DNA from: Camillea tinctor
Taxonomy: Eukaryota; Ascomycota; Sordariomycetes; Xylariales; Xylariaceae
Assembly (NCBI GenBank): GCA_022578605.1
Contig: MU394124.1
Span: 1-64,000, forward strand
Reading direction: 5' to 3'
Length of the DNA stretch: 64,000 bases
Within the stretch, counting starts at the first letter, position 1. Every line of letters begins with the position of its first letter. Shown here piece after piece: positions 22,569-32,870 of the stretch. Below the pieces are notes generated by a model, which was not told the DNA's origin, did not search any database, and saw nothing but the letters and a program-made list of their open reading frames with translations. The position numbers and the translations under genes are program-made.

Positions 22569-22649
22569 GGCACTTTGGCGGAGTGGTTAACGCGCAGGCC
22601 TGCTAAGCCTGTTCCTTCGGGAGCGTGAGTTCGAATCTCACAGGTGTCG
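22569..22649 (+). tRNA. tRNA-Ser (anticodon GCT)
   Basis: The 81-nt sequence folds as a type II tRNA. The acceptor GGCACTT pairs with AGGTGTC. The D arm follows GGCGGAGTGG. The anticodon stem CAGGC/GCCTG carries loop CTGCTAA with GCT at 22602-22604. There is a long variable arm TTCCTTCGGGAGC and a T arm GTGAG-TTCGAAT-CTCAC. The discriminator base is G. No intron is present. A run of T from 22650 gives the RNA polymerase III terminator. It reads AGC/AGU serine codons. Confidence 0.95.
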
Positions 22650-22659
22650 TTTTTTTTTT
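22650..22659 (+). terminator. Pol III terminator of tRNA-Ser
   Basis: Ten T residues follow the tRNA directly, the usual termination signal for RNA polymerase III. Confidence 0.85.
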
Positions 22660-22798
22660 CAGGCCGTAACCTTTCTTGTTACGGTACTTAATCTTAAACT
22701 TTTATCACACTTTAAATAGCACTTAAAGTTTTAACTGAGTAATAATGACCTTTTTAAAAAAAGATTTAAAATAAATAAATAATTGTGAACTTCAAATG

Positions 22799-23967
22799 TT
22801 AATAGTTGAATTGCAATGACACACTTGCACTACTTATCTGCTCTATGATATTATTTTCAATGTTGGCTTCGGCTTCCTTCATCTCTCCTTGAAGATAATC
22901 CTGGAGCCGCACTTCTAAACCGTCAAACCCATCTTCTATCTGAGTGTTTACACCTTCCTCTATATCCTCGCGCTGCTCGTTCAAACACTCATCTATGTGG
23001 TTCCTGAGACGTGTCTCTAGGTCTCTGAGCTCCTCGGTCATCTCGCGCTTAATGTTGGCAAGTTTCCTGTCTACTATCTGGGAACATATATCCTCAATAC
23101 GCTTCAAACCCATGGTATCTTCATCTACGGTTTCGGAACTGCGGCGTCGCCGCTTGTTAGAATTACTAGGACCACCTACATAACAAGTTTTAGTAGAATA
23201 TAGATAATAGCGATTCATGCTGACTTACCTTCAAGTGGCAAATTAGGACCACTGCGAGTCTCCTCATACGAAGGTGGGTCCTCGATGGTATTCTCAAATG
23301 CGATGCTTAGCTTGCTAGGAACAGCAGACTGGGTAGAAATACCAATGCCGTCCCCTTCAATAACCCTTCCACCATTACCAGAATAAAGACTACTAGTCCT
23401 ACTATGACCGGCTATAGACCTCAGACCGTCGTGTCTAGATGCTGCTTCACAAAGTGAAAGCAACCGTCTCCTGGGTAAAACTCTGCTAGGAATGTTTAAC
23501 CAAGCAGTGAAGCTGGTTTGTTGGGCCAAAAGTCTGAAGGAATCCAACATATCATGGGATGGTTTGTTCCGCGGCCGCAGTGATGCTTTGGGCAGAATGA
23601 GAGCTGGGGGCTTGGATAAGTCGAAACGCAGACTAGTTACATCAGATCCCAGGGGCTGTAGTGCAATAGGACACGGTGATGGGCATTCTTCGACAGAGAG
23701 AGTTGTAATGCGCTCAGGATAAATAAAGAGGTAAATATTTGTTTTATTTGCGCGCGGCGGGGTTTTCAGGGGGATAGTAGCGCATAGCTTGAAGAAAGCC
23801 TTGTCGGAGCGCACACTATAATGTATGTCCAGATTCAGTTGCGGTAAAGATTCAAATTGACCGTTGGTGGACCGCCATGTCACCACAGTCGGCTGGGCCG
23901 TCACATCTATGTCAAAACTCGAGGCGATACTGGAACCAGAGTTGGAGTCGGAGGCTGTTGAAGACAT
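22799..23967 (-). CDS. Uncharacterised fungal protein with C-terminal coiled coil, 371 aa
   Basis: Exon 1 is 23967-23229 and exon 2 is 23175-22799. The 53-bp intron (23176-23228) has GTAAGT and TAG, and the join keeps the frame (GAA G|GT GGT). The N-terminal 130 residues look like a beta-rich domain. Residues about 190-245 are serine/glycine-rich and contain DPPSYEE, a PPxY motif of the kind bound by WW-domain ubiquitin ligases. A basic NKRRRR run (about 254) may be a nuclear signal. The last 110 residues form an acidic amphipathic coiled coil (about 265-371). I do not recognise a named family. The coiled coil suggests self-association, and the rest is unknown. Confidence 0.7.
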
Positions 23968-26323
23968 AGTCGATCACCTGTACAGCCGTCAGCGGAGTCG
24001 TCTAGAAGATAGAAGATCAAAATGAATCTCAAAAAGCTGGGCCCTCCTGTCCAGCCACAATTGGATTGGACAGAAGAATCCCTCCCTCCCAGGCTTCTGG
24101 TTGTGGTGGGAGCAGCCTTGACTCCTAGATAAAAGAGAGACAGGAAATGTAGAAGAGTATAGAAGCTCGTTGCCCGCAAGCGCCGCCCAGCCACGCCGTC
24201 CAAGCCGACACTAGTTACCACAAGCAGACAGCCAACGATCAGAAAAAAAATGAAAGTCGACGCCTTGCCAAAACCCCAGGTCTTCCATCGACCGTAGGCG
24301 ATGGGTAGAAGCCGGTAGAGATGGTTTTGGTTGTGAATAACCCTCAAACTTGGCGCGGGCCTTGAGCAGGCAAGCGAGGTTACCCGTCGGTGCGAGTACC
24401 TATTAAGCGTTGAGCGAATCGAAGAAATGATGGAGAAATCAATATAGATGCAAGTAGATAGAAGCGATTTCTTTTCTTTGGGGAAGGTGGATGAGGTCTG
24501 GAGTGAGGAAAGGGAAAGGTAAAGGAATTAGAGTTAGAGGATCAACGCGACACGGCTTTTTCGCTTCTGGGGGTCATGTGGGTGCCTAATAATCAGGTGG
24601 CTGGGCTGCCGGGGTGCTACCCGCATATGGCCCGGGGACCAGGTACCTACCTAGTAATCTTCCCAACCTTGGCTACCTAAGTAGACTGCTAGGGTATGGA
24701 AGTACCTAAAATTGAATATTAGTGTGGCTAAGTGTGGCTAATTATCTATAAGTGGCTAGGTACTTCGGTATGATGCTTGGAACTACAACCCCTTTTACCT
24801 ACCTACCATAGATACAGATATTCTTGCCAAGACCTTTGACCACCCACCCACACATACTTACATCTTCAATCTGAGGAATTCGCCTCATCCTATAACAGTA
24901 CACTACCTTGAGAACCGATGGATAGGGTGATCTGCTTATCGAGTCCAAGGTGGATATATGAAGTACAAATCTTCACATCCTAGCAAAACCCCAGTAGAAA
25001 TATTGAGTGGGACATAGATTCTTCAATGCTCTAAGGCGTCTTAGGTTACGGAGAGTAGTTATGCCATCATTGTTAGTGAAATAGCCCCCTGGAGCAATGA
25101 TAATAGGAAGACGAGCATTCTATATCAAACTTGGACAAGAAGGGTGAGATGGTTTCTCCTTGACAATTCTACCATCATGTATACATGACAGGAGATTATT
25201 TCTTACCTGTGACTATTCCACAACTACTGTATTAAGTGAAGATATAGAAGGTTGCATTTCTAAGTGACTGCTCTTACCAAATATCTAGCCAAGAGCTTTA
25301 GGCAGAAGTAAATCACTCTGAGGCAAAGGGATAGGTAAATTATGTATGTTGCCGTAGTAAACATTGTAAGCCTGCTATTGTGTGGGCAATATCTATGCGA
25401 ATTACACCGATATATAGGCCAGGTCAGATAGCTCCAGAAATCATCATACTGGTAGGAAATATTCAGTTAGCAAAATGTTTTTTTAGGTTAGGAGCAAACA
25501 TTTTGCTGTCCTTACCTTTTTGAAAATTGTTATTGGTCTAGTATGGGTACTCGCGATGATAATAAACGTTCTGCGCCGGAAGTTGAAGCGGAATTGGACG
25601 CTTGAGATTGAGATTGGTATGGACGTATAAGTTTAGTTTTCTTTTTGAGCCGCAAGAGCATATCGTGTGTTGTAGTACTTAGAAGGATCCTGAGCTCCTT
25701 CCCCTTCGCCTTTAGTCAATCTAGACAAAAACCTGAATAAGTGATAATAACCTATTTTTTCAACCATACAAATTAACAAAAGCAAATCATTAGGTAGTCC
25801 CTAAGCTTGATAATACCAGTTATCTTTACCTCCAAGTGAAACTCGTACACGACTTAGCGCTTTCCTACAACCAACAACCAATAGGATGAACAAATGCGAG
25901 TTCCAGACTAGGGCACAGCAAAAGCGGCATTGTTAGTACCATAGCCTTCTTCCAAGTCTTGGTAGACTTGACATGGCTTAGGGAGCTCAGATGTAGACAT
26001 CAATCACCATGATAATAGACGATGTTAGAGGGTTTATGTTCCAACTATTAAAATCATTTCTCAAATTTCATGAGCCCTGCTAGGCGGGAGCTCCGTGAGC
26101 CTTCTGAGCCTTTGATACTGGAAATAGGGAAATTGTCACTGCGAAATTAACGAACGAAACTCAAACTTTGAATATTCGAGTGCTTGTTAGCCGCGCTGAA
26201 ATTTACTTTAACTCCAATGATGCAAACATTTCCGAACGTGAACGATCAATTGGTCACGAAACGATCTTCATTGGTTTGTAGTAATGTCTTGATAGACCTG
26301 CAGTGTATTGTAACGTAGCCGTA
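23968..26323. other. Intergenic region of 2.4 kb
   Basis: A weak frame at 23907-24347 on the minus strand overlaps the start of the preceding gene and is not supported. AGGTACCT/ACCTAGGT-type motifs cluster at 24640-24800. A perfect 12-base inverted repeat AGCAAAATGTTT (25469-25480 with 25496-25507) forms a short hairpin. No further gene is seen. Confidence 0.5.
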
Positions 26324-27562
26324 TTATATACGAGCCTCTGCCTTTTTCTGCCGAATGGCTGTACTACTTATCTTGGTCGCAAAGCTTTGTGTCTGTGTAG
26401 AGCTATCGATAATGTCTTCGGCGTCTAGGACGTCAACTTCGAAAATCTTAAGAGGGTGCCAACCAAGCTCTTTCCGTCGGTTGTTTACCGCGTCCCCTCC
26501 AGACCTGGTCTCCCCCGATACCACAAGAACGTCCATTTTTTCGGTAGTGATAGTAGGTCCAAAAGCATCCTGGATCACAACGCACTGTATCAGTATCGTA
26601 TCGTTCCGAAACAGAGCGCTTATCTCGTCTTCCTTTTTGACTAGCTTCGGGGCCCGACCCTCGCTCCACCCTTTCCTGGAAAGCTGTAGTATTGAAGTAA
26701 GAAATTCAATTATGTTCATTGCGCGCTCATCCCACGACTGCACAAGATCGGCGTATTTCTTTCTCTTTAGTAACTCATCGCCGGTAATTCCAATAATAAA
26801 GCGACACGGATCCGAAGATGGTTCATCCGGCACTCTTAAAAGGAGTACAGCGGCGGTTAGCAGAAGTTTGTGACCCGGATGTAAATGATCGAATGTACCG
26901 CCCAGACATACGATAGGATACGTAGCCGTTTGTAGTGAAGATGACGAGGGGGGTCTTGTTTCAAGGTTCATAGATAGGCCCCCGTCAACAACAACTAATT
27001 GGTCCTGTTTAATAGTGTGGATGTGTTCGAATATCCTCAAATAGGTGGAAAGTAGCTGATAGCCAAGCTCATTGCTAGTATGAAATATATATCTCCAGGG
27101 GTGATAGGCTGATGCAAAGGTGACAAGGTCTACTATTACAGTGTTCCCGGTTTCGATGGCAGGTCTTGGTTCTACGACCGACAGCTCAGAAGGGTCATGA
27201 TGGACTAGGATGATGCGAACATCAACCGAGCCGGGTCCAGCATGTATTTCTGTAGGCATCGAGAAGCGAGCACAAATGACGGATACGATACTGTATAGCC
27301 CTGCTATCACGGATTGTGCCTCAGGCCATGACAGTGATTTCTGACGTGGCGAACTGCCGGTAAGAATGGGCCAAGCTAGACCAACGATCAAGATTGAGCC
27401 GTGCTCATTGAGTTTCTCATCCTTGAGCTTGGAGATTGCGGTTCTTAGTGAGGGCTCGAATGCAGCCTGGAGAGCAGCCCGGGTCGGGGGGTGTGGAGGC
27501 GGGGGTAGCAACAACAGCGACGGGAGATCTTGTCTCAACGCCGTTGCATTTGTAGGTGCCAT
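26324..27562 (-). CDS. CAB4: Phosphopantetheine adenylyltransferase (eukaryotic PPAT, CAB4-like)
   Basis: The single-exon, 412-aa product catalyses the fourth step of coenzyme A synthesis, joining 4'-phosphopantetheine and ATP to give dephospho-CoA. The nucleotidyltransferase signature GGTFDHLHPGH is at residues 221-231, with GTF and the two histidines of the HxGH motif intact. The C-terminal ISSTAIR block (about 400) is the second ATP-binding motif. Residues 1-200 form the variable N-terminal region seen in fungal PPATs, which lack the fused dephospho-CoA kinase of animal CoA synthase. No targeting signal is obvious. Length and motif order match the family. The yeast name is used as ortholog symbol by inference. 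Confidence 0.9.
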   Translation of the reverse strand: MAPTNATALRQDLPSLLLLPPPPHPPTRAALQAAFEPSLRTAISKLKDEKLNEHGSILIVGLAWPILTGSSPRQKSLSWPEAQSVIAGLYSIVSVICARFSMPTEIHAGPGSVDVRIILVHHDPSELSVVEPRPAIETGNTVIVDLVTFASAYHPWRYIFHTSNELGYQLLSTYLRIFEHIHTIKQDQLVVVDGGLSMNLETRPPSSSSLQTATYPIVCLGGTFDHLHPGHKLLLTAAVLLLRVPDEPSSDPCRFIIGITGDELLKRKKYADLVQSWDERAMNIIEFLTSILQLSRKGWSEGRAPKLVKKEDEISALFRNDTILIQCVVIQDAFGPTITTEKMDVLVVSGETRSGGDAVNNRRKELGWHPLKIFEVDVLDAEDIIDSSTQTQSFATKISSTAIRQKKAEARI

Positions 27563-28459
27563 TTATACTCGATGGGATAAGTAAATATACAGTGATTACG
27601 TCAATGTAAAAGGGGAAGAGTGCGTTGCGCAAAACCGAATAAGGACCTAATTGAATAGCGCGTCTGGTTCTTTTGGTGTTTTAGCGCTTCAGTCTTTGTC
27701 CCTTTTTTTTGTTATAGTTTTTCTTCTCCCTTTTCTTCTTCCTTCTCTTCTTCCTTCTCTTCTTAGAACCGACGATGGTAGTCTAGTGTTCCTCGGTAAA
27801 ATGTGAGTCGCAGATGGAATGAGTGGGACGAACGATGCGGAAAGGTGGAATGATGAGAGTGACGTGATATCTCCGATTGTCCCTCGGCTCCAGTTCCGTT
27901 ACCTCTTGGTGACAGGTTCGACACAAGTACCTATGAAACGTGACGAAAGCGGGTCAATGTAGGTAGTTAGGTAGTGTATAGGTTAGTGTATAGGTTAGAA
28001 ACTGTGGGCAGCTGTCAGCTGTCAGCCTTGGGGTCTGGTATAGCTAGGTAGTAGGCTGCTAGGGTACTCCGTAGAAAAGATCGGATAACCATTGGAACAC
28101 CGGTTTGTTGCAGGTCTGGTGTGTTGTTGCACGTGGTACCTATATGCAGTTTTTTGATGTGGTAAAGTAACGTAAGTGCCAATCCAATCATGTTGAATTG
28201 ACAAGTTGGATTGCTCAAAACCACTGTCACCAATTAATTGGGTAGTAAAAAGCTTGGTCTGGTACCAATATGAAGGTTAGGTCCATAGGTAGGAGGTTAT
28301 ATAAGATGCTATTTACGTAGTCCTTCCAACATGTCTACGCTGACAACTCCTAATCCTTTATTTGTGTTATCACATCACATACAGGGAATTTATCTAGTCA
28401 TTCATTATATCAATTGTTGAGGCCTCTTCATATATATCTGCTTCTTCTTCCTTTCCAAC
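27563..28459. other. Promoter-side intergenic region of the PPAT gene
   Basis: This region holds a pyrimidine-rich TTCTTCC/TTCTCTTC stretch (27718-27765) and several TAGGTTAGTG-type direct repeats (27960-28000). No further coding region is supported. Confidence 0.45.
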
Positions 28460-28652
28460 ATGCCTTCACAGTTGACCTTGCGTCAACACAACAAGCATGA
28501 CCACCACAGGAAAGACAGCCATCAGGCTACCAAAGTTTCAACTTCTGCCTTATTTCATGCAGCTCAGGCAATGGGTTCTATTGCTTCACCTGCCGCTGCA
28601 AAGAACGCAGAAAGTCCGATCAACTCGAAGAGCACTGGGAATAATACAATAG
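28460..28652 (+). CDS. Possible first exon of a small gene running into an assembly gap
   Basis: An ATG at 28460 opens a 64-codon frame (MPSQLTLRQHNKHDHHRKDSH...) that reaches a GTATGT donor at 28653. The product is polar and histidine/lysine-rich, with no recognised domain. Any following exon would fall in or beyond the poly-G and N gap at 28720-28776, so it cannot be completed here. It may be a chance frame. Confidence 0.3.
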
Positions 28653-28721
28653 GTATGTAGGTTTTCCCCTCTTTTTCTTGTGTTGTCTTTCTACTCCCTT
28701 ACGCCCCCCAGGGGGGGCGCG

Positions 28722-28722
<1 letters not shown>

Positions 28723-28766
<44 letters not shown>

Positions 28767-28776
28767 NNNNNNNNNN
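28723..28776. repeat. Poly-G tract ending in a 10-N assembly gap
   Basis: A run of more than forty G residues is followed by ten N characters at 28767-28776. A second homopolymer, about 25 C (28850-28874), lies 75 bases further on. Such tracts stall sequencing polymerases, so the gap is most likely technical and its true length is unknown. Frames crossing it are unreliable. Confidence 0.9.
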
Positions 28777-28874
28777 CACGCCCTCCGCCTCCCTAAATAC
28801 TCCTTCTTTGTTGTTCTTCCCCTTTGATTTTTTTTTTGTTTTACTCCAACCCCCCCCCCCCCCCCCCCCCCCCC

Positions 28875-29807
28875 TTTTTTTTTCTTTTCGTATTCTCTTC
28901 CCCCCTCATTCATGATCCCATCGAGAATAAATGAATAAATCAATGAATAAGTTAATTCATGTTTCTATTCATGTATGTTATATCATTTATCTAGATGTAG
29001 GTGGAAAGGAGAGGTAGGTAGGTAGGTAGGTAAGTACCTTGCCTGATACCTAAGGCATGTAAGGTACTTTAATTCCTGTTGTAAGAGGTACATGTAAGTA
29101 CAACCCCTCAATCCATCTCCCTCTGCTAAGGCTGGAAACAAACAGTCGTACAGAAGGTGAACAAGGGCGTTCTCTGCGCTATGCCAGACTGTACTAATAA
29201 TTCAAATAGTGTAATGGAATACCTTAGCATTTCAAACTGGCGCCCCCAAACTCCGCTGCAAGCCCACTACTCTTTTTTTTTTTTTTAAACATGTCAATCC
29301 ATTCCATTTAATTATTCCTCTATTATCGCCGAAAGAAAGACTTCCTAGCAATTTGCTAACATCTACACTCTCCCTTCCCTCCCCCCCCCCCCCCCAAAAC
29401 TGCTAGCTCAAGCAGTGGCACTAACAGCCTTTGGTTCAACTGGAGACCGACAGCGACAAGTTGCCACCTTTTCGAAGCATAGTCCAATCCCAACTCTTCC
29501 GCCGACTGCTGCTTCTGTAACCGCCTCGCTGCCCTCCTCGTCATCCTCATCAGCGCCCAACCACTACCCCCTCCACCTACCCGACACCTCAAACCGCCCT
29601 GCAAACTCTGCAGAATCTACTATCCTCGTAACAACGACGACGACAACGACAGAGGTAGCGACAGCGATAGTCAATTCCCCCGCTGGGGCCTCCACTGCTG
29701 CACCATACTCCTTGGGCTCCTCCCAGCTTGATTTGTTCGCGATTGGCGAGCAGCGACAGCCAGCGCCCCATCCTGTCATCGCAGCTTCTCCAGCCGCTGC
29801 GCCCAAC
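28875..29807. other. Upstream region and 5' leader of the WD-repeat gene
   Basis: AGGTAGGTAGGTAGGTAAG repeats lie at about 29015-29035. A T run lies at 29273-29286 and a C run at 29381-29395. From about 29394 to the ATG at 29808 the frame of the downstream gene stays open without any ATG and would encode a proline/serine/threonine-rich segment. It could be leader sequence or a missed N-terminal extension. Confidence 0.5.
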
Positions 29808-31767
29808 ATGAACCAGCAAGGCCAGTATGGGCCTGCGCCAAGACGGACTAACACGTACGGTTCACAACACGACGAACTACATATTTCCCCCACTGCGACT
29901 CATTCTCATCCTGGTCAGGTGTCTCCGCGAGACTTTTCTGCCGCTGGTCCCCAGATCACTCTCGAGCAGCCCTCCTCCCAGCCTGTCAACCCCCAGTTCC
30001 AGAATTCTGGCGTGCCCAACGTGCTTCAGCCCGGACCACCAGGTGCCGCTCGTCCCTCTATCGTGAGCGCTAACACCGCTCCCGCCCTGCCCACCATGAC
30101 GGGAGCCATACAGCAGTCCCCCAGCGAATATGCCTCCCCTTCGAAACCTCCTTCCCTGAGCATGTCGCATAGCTACTCACGGTCGAGTCCTGCTGCTCCC
30201 TTTGAGCCTTCTCCTTCTGGATATGCTCCCTATACGCCTACTACGCCTGGCGGTTCCGCTGCTGCTGGTCAATCTCAGTACATATCGCCCCCAGACCCCA
30301 AGTTCAATGCCCCTGGCTCGCAGAGAAACATCTCCAACACGCCCCTTGGCCTAGCTGATATTAGGCCCCGGGCTGACTCGAGCTTGTCGGATGGCCCCCC
30401 GGGTACCCTTGGTTACGAGCTTGCCAACTCACAACCATCCACGAGCAACTACTTGGCACCCTGGGCACTATATGCGTTTGACTGGTGTAAATGGAGTCCC
30501 CAGGGGAAAGGAGCCGGTAAAGTCGCTATTGGTAGCTACCTTGAAGACGGGCATAATTTTGTATGTCTGTATCCACTGCGGCATCTTGAAATGTCGCGCA
30601 AGTTGTCCTCATTTACTGATCATATCTTCTTCCACAGATCCAAATCCTTGATACTCAGATCATCAATGCCCCCGCTGATATATATACTCCTGGTTCATCG
30701 AAATACAGCCTAGAATTCACTAAAGTTGCCGAGGCGACCCATTCATATCCCGTAACTCGCTTATTGTGGGAGCCTCCATCATCCCAGAAGCAGACCACCG
30801 ACTTGTTAGCTACCTCGGGAGATCACCTCCGGCTTTGGTCTCTTCCCTCGGAAACCCAGACATCGCATTCCAACTCGATAACTAAGCCTTCCTTGGGCGC
30901 GCCAATCACGAAACTAACACCGCTAGCGCTGTTGTCCAACTCCAAGACTCCGGATCATACTGCACCGCTCACCTCGTTGGATTGGAACACTGTATCGCCC
31001 AGTCTGATCATCACCTCGAGTATCGATACAACCTGCACCATATGGGATATTCCCTCCCTTACTGCCAAGACCCAGCTTATCGCACACGACAAGGAGGTGT
31101 ACGACGTTCGGTTCTGTGCCAATAGCGTGGATGTGTTCGTCAGCTGCGGTCAGGATGGTAGCGTTCGAATGTTTGACCTTCGGAGTCTGGAGCATAGTAC
31201 TATCATCTATGAACCGACCGCCAAGGACGACCGAGGTTTGTGATCAATTGGTATTCATGAGGCACCACTATACTAACTTTATCTTTAGATGCAAACGGTG
31301 GCAGAATCAGTCCCACACTAGCCCAACAGACGATGTCGAATGCGCCACCTCTACTACGTCTAGCGACATCACCCCACGACCATAATCTCTTGGCCACATT
31401 TGCCCAAGACTCGAACGTGATCCGCATTCTTGACGTGCGGCAACCAGGCCAAGCCCTATTAGAATTACGGGGACACGGTGGATCAATTAACTCGGTAGAA
31501 TGGTCACCTAGCCGGAGAGGCCTTCTCGCTTCAGGCGGAGACGACTGTCAAGTTCTGTTATGGGACTTGATGAACAGCACTCCGACCACCGGCCCATCCT
31601 CCAACGGGACGGGGGCGACTGAAAAGCATCTTACTCCGGTGGCTAACTGGCATTGCGACTATGAGGTGGGCAACCTCGGATGGGCCCCTCCACTTCACCA
31701 TAGTGATGGTGTTGGCGACTGGCTCGGTGTCAGTGGAGGCCGTGGCGTATGGGGCGTGAAGATCTGA
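29808..31767 (+). CDS. WD40-repeat protein of the DCAF7/WDR68 (AN11) type
   Basis: Exons are 29808-30560, 30638-31235 and 31289-31767. Introns carry GTATGT..CAG and GTTTGT..TACTAAC..TTTAG. The 609-aa protein starts with about 220 proline/serine/glutamine-rich residues. The conserved core then reads WALYAFDWCKW, LATSGDHLRLW, LTSLDWN, SSIDTTCTIWD, LIAHDKEVYDVRF, GQDGSVRMFDLRSLEHST and GGDDCQVLLWDL, the WD blades of the highly conserved DCAF7/WDR68/TTG1 group. These proteins scaffold DYRK-type kinases and CUL4 ubiquitin ligases in animals and transcription complexes in plants. The fungal role is less defined. The long disordered N-terminus is typical of filamentous fungi. The 5' frame is open further upstream without ATG. 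Confidence 0.9.
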
Positions 31768-32870
31768 AGTGAACTAGACTTTATCACACGTACGACCGTT
31801 CATGCAGTTCCAACAATGGGAGTACAAGCAATGGTGAATCCGTCCTGTCGAAAACATGCGGCCATCGACAAACTGACACTAAGGCCACAGTGTCAAATGC
31901 ATTTATGAAGCGCGGCGTTTTGGGACAGAGAAAGTGTCCAGGGAGTATGATCACACGAGTTCGCGAGAATGAATGAATGGGAAGGATAACAGTGTGCGTA
32001 TATTCTAGTTTGGGAGGGTAAGGTACAATGCCGGGTCGGGTACGGGTGGTTAGACTAGGGTACCGTCAGGTATTACCAAGGGAGAGCGAGTTCCAGCCAG
32101 GAACTATTGTCTCAAGGCATGGGTTCTATTCAAGACGCAAAGCGAACTACGTGGTTTAGTTTTGGAAGCTTGGTTGTTTGGAATTACTATCAACATGTGT
32201 ACACTACACTACATTACCTTCACCTTCACATCGTCAGAGGCTTCCACTGCTTAAGATGAGATCGAGTCGGGAGGGAGGGGAGAATCATAGCAGTATGTCC
32301 ACTATGTGCATGTGTATGGCGAGAAGAGTTGAGCACTTCTTATAGGTATTACCATGCAAGGAATACATAGCACATAATAGTAGTACTAGTAACTACTACT
32401 ACTACTACTAACTACTTAAGTACTTCTAATTAGTAACATTACTAGACTGAAATGATCTATGTACTTATGTACATACAATTCTCCGGATCGGATCTTCATT
32501 CACCCGTGGAAGGTGCATGTACATGTGGGTCTACTAAGTAGTACCACTCCATTCAATGTTCAACACTTCAATGTTGTTCATTCAATCCACTAACCTAGAA
32601 TGGGACCAACCTAATCCGAACTAGGGCTAGCCTCTTATAGCTCTCCCATCCTCCGAAATATTACAGCTGCCATCTTTCGCACGTTGTCTGCAGCCGATCT
32701 TGAAAGAGACTTATCTCTCTTATTCATTCATAAACTTCAACTTCTCCCATTATCCTGTAACCTTAGTTTATTTCTTCTTCTTTTCCTTCTTCTTTTTCTT
32801 CCGCAACACTCATCTACTATCACATCACTAAACTTCTATCCATTGACCCTCAGCCTTGCTACTCGACATA
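31768..32870. other. Intergenic region between the WD-repeat gene and SPT5
   Basis: A (CTA)n microsatellite with an ACTAGTAACTACTACTAC pattern lies at about 32378-32415. A pyrimidine-rich TTCTTCTTTTCC tract (32765-32800) precedes the SPT5 start by about 70 bases, a common feature of ascomycete promoters. No gene is seen. Confidence 0.5.

Noticed and set aside
23907..24347. 146-aa minus-strand frame upstream of the coiled-coil gene
   Set aside because: It overlaps that gene's start in another frame and has leader-like composition without a recognisable domain.
28620..28943. 107-aa frame rich in Gly and Pro across the gap
   Set aside because: It is read through poly-C, poly-G and N characters and has no biological support.
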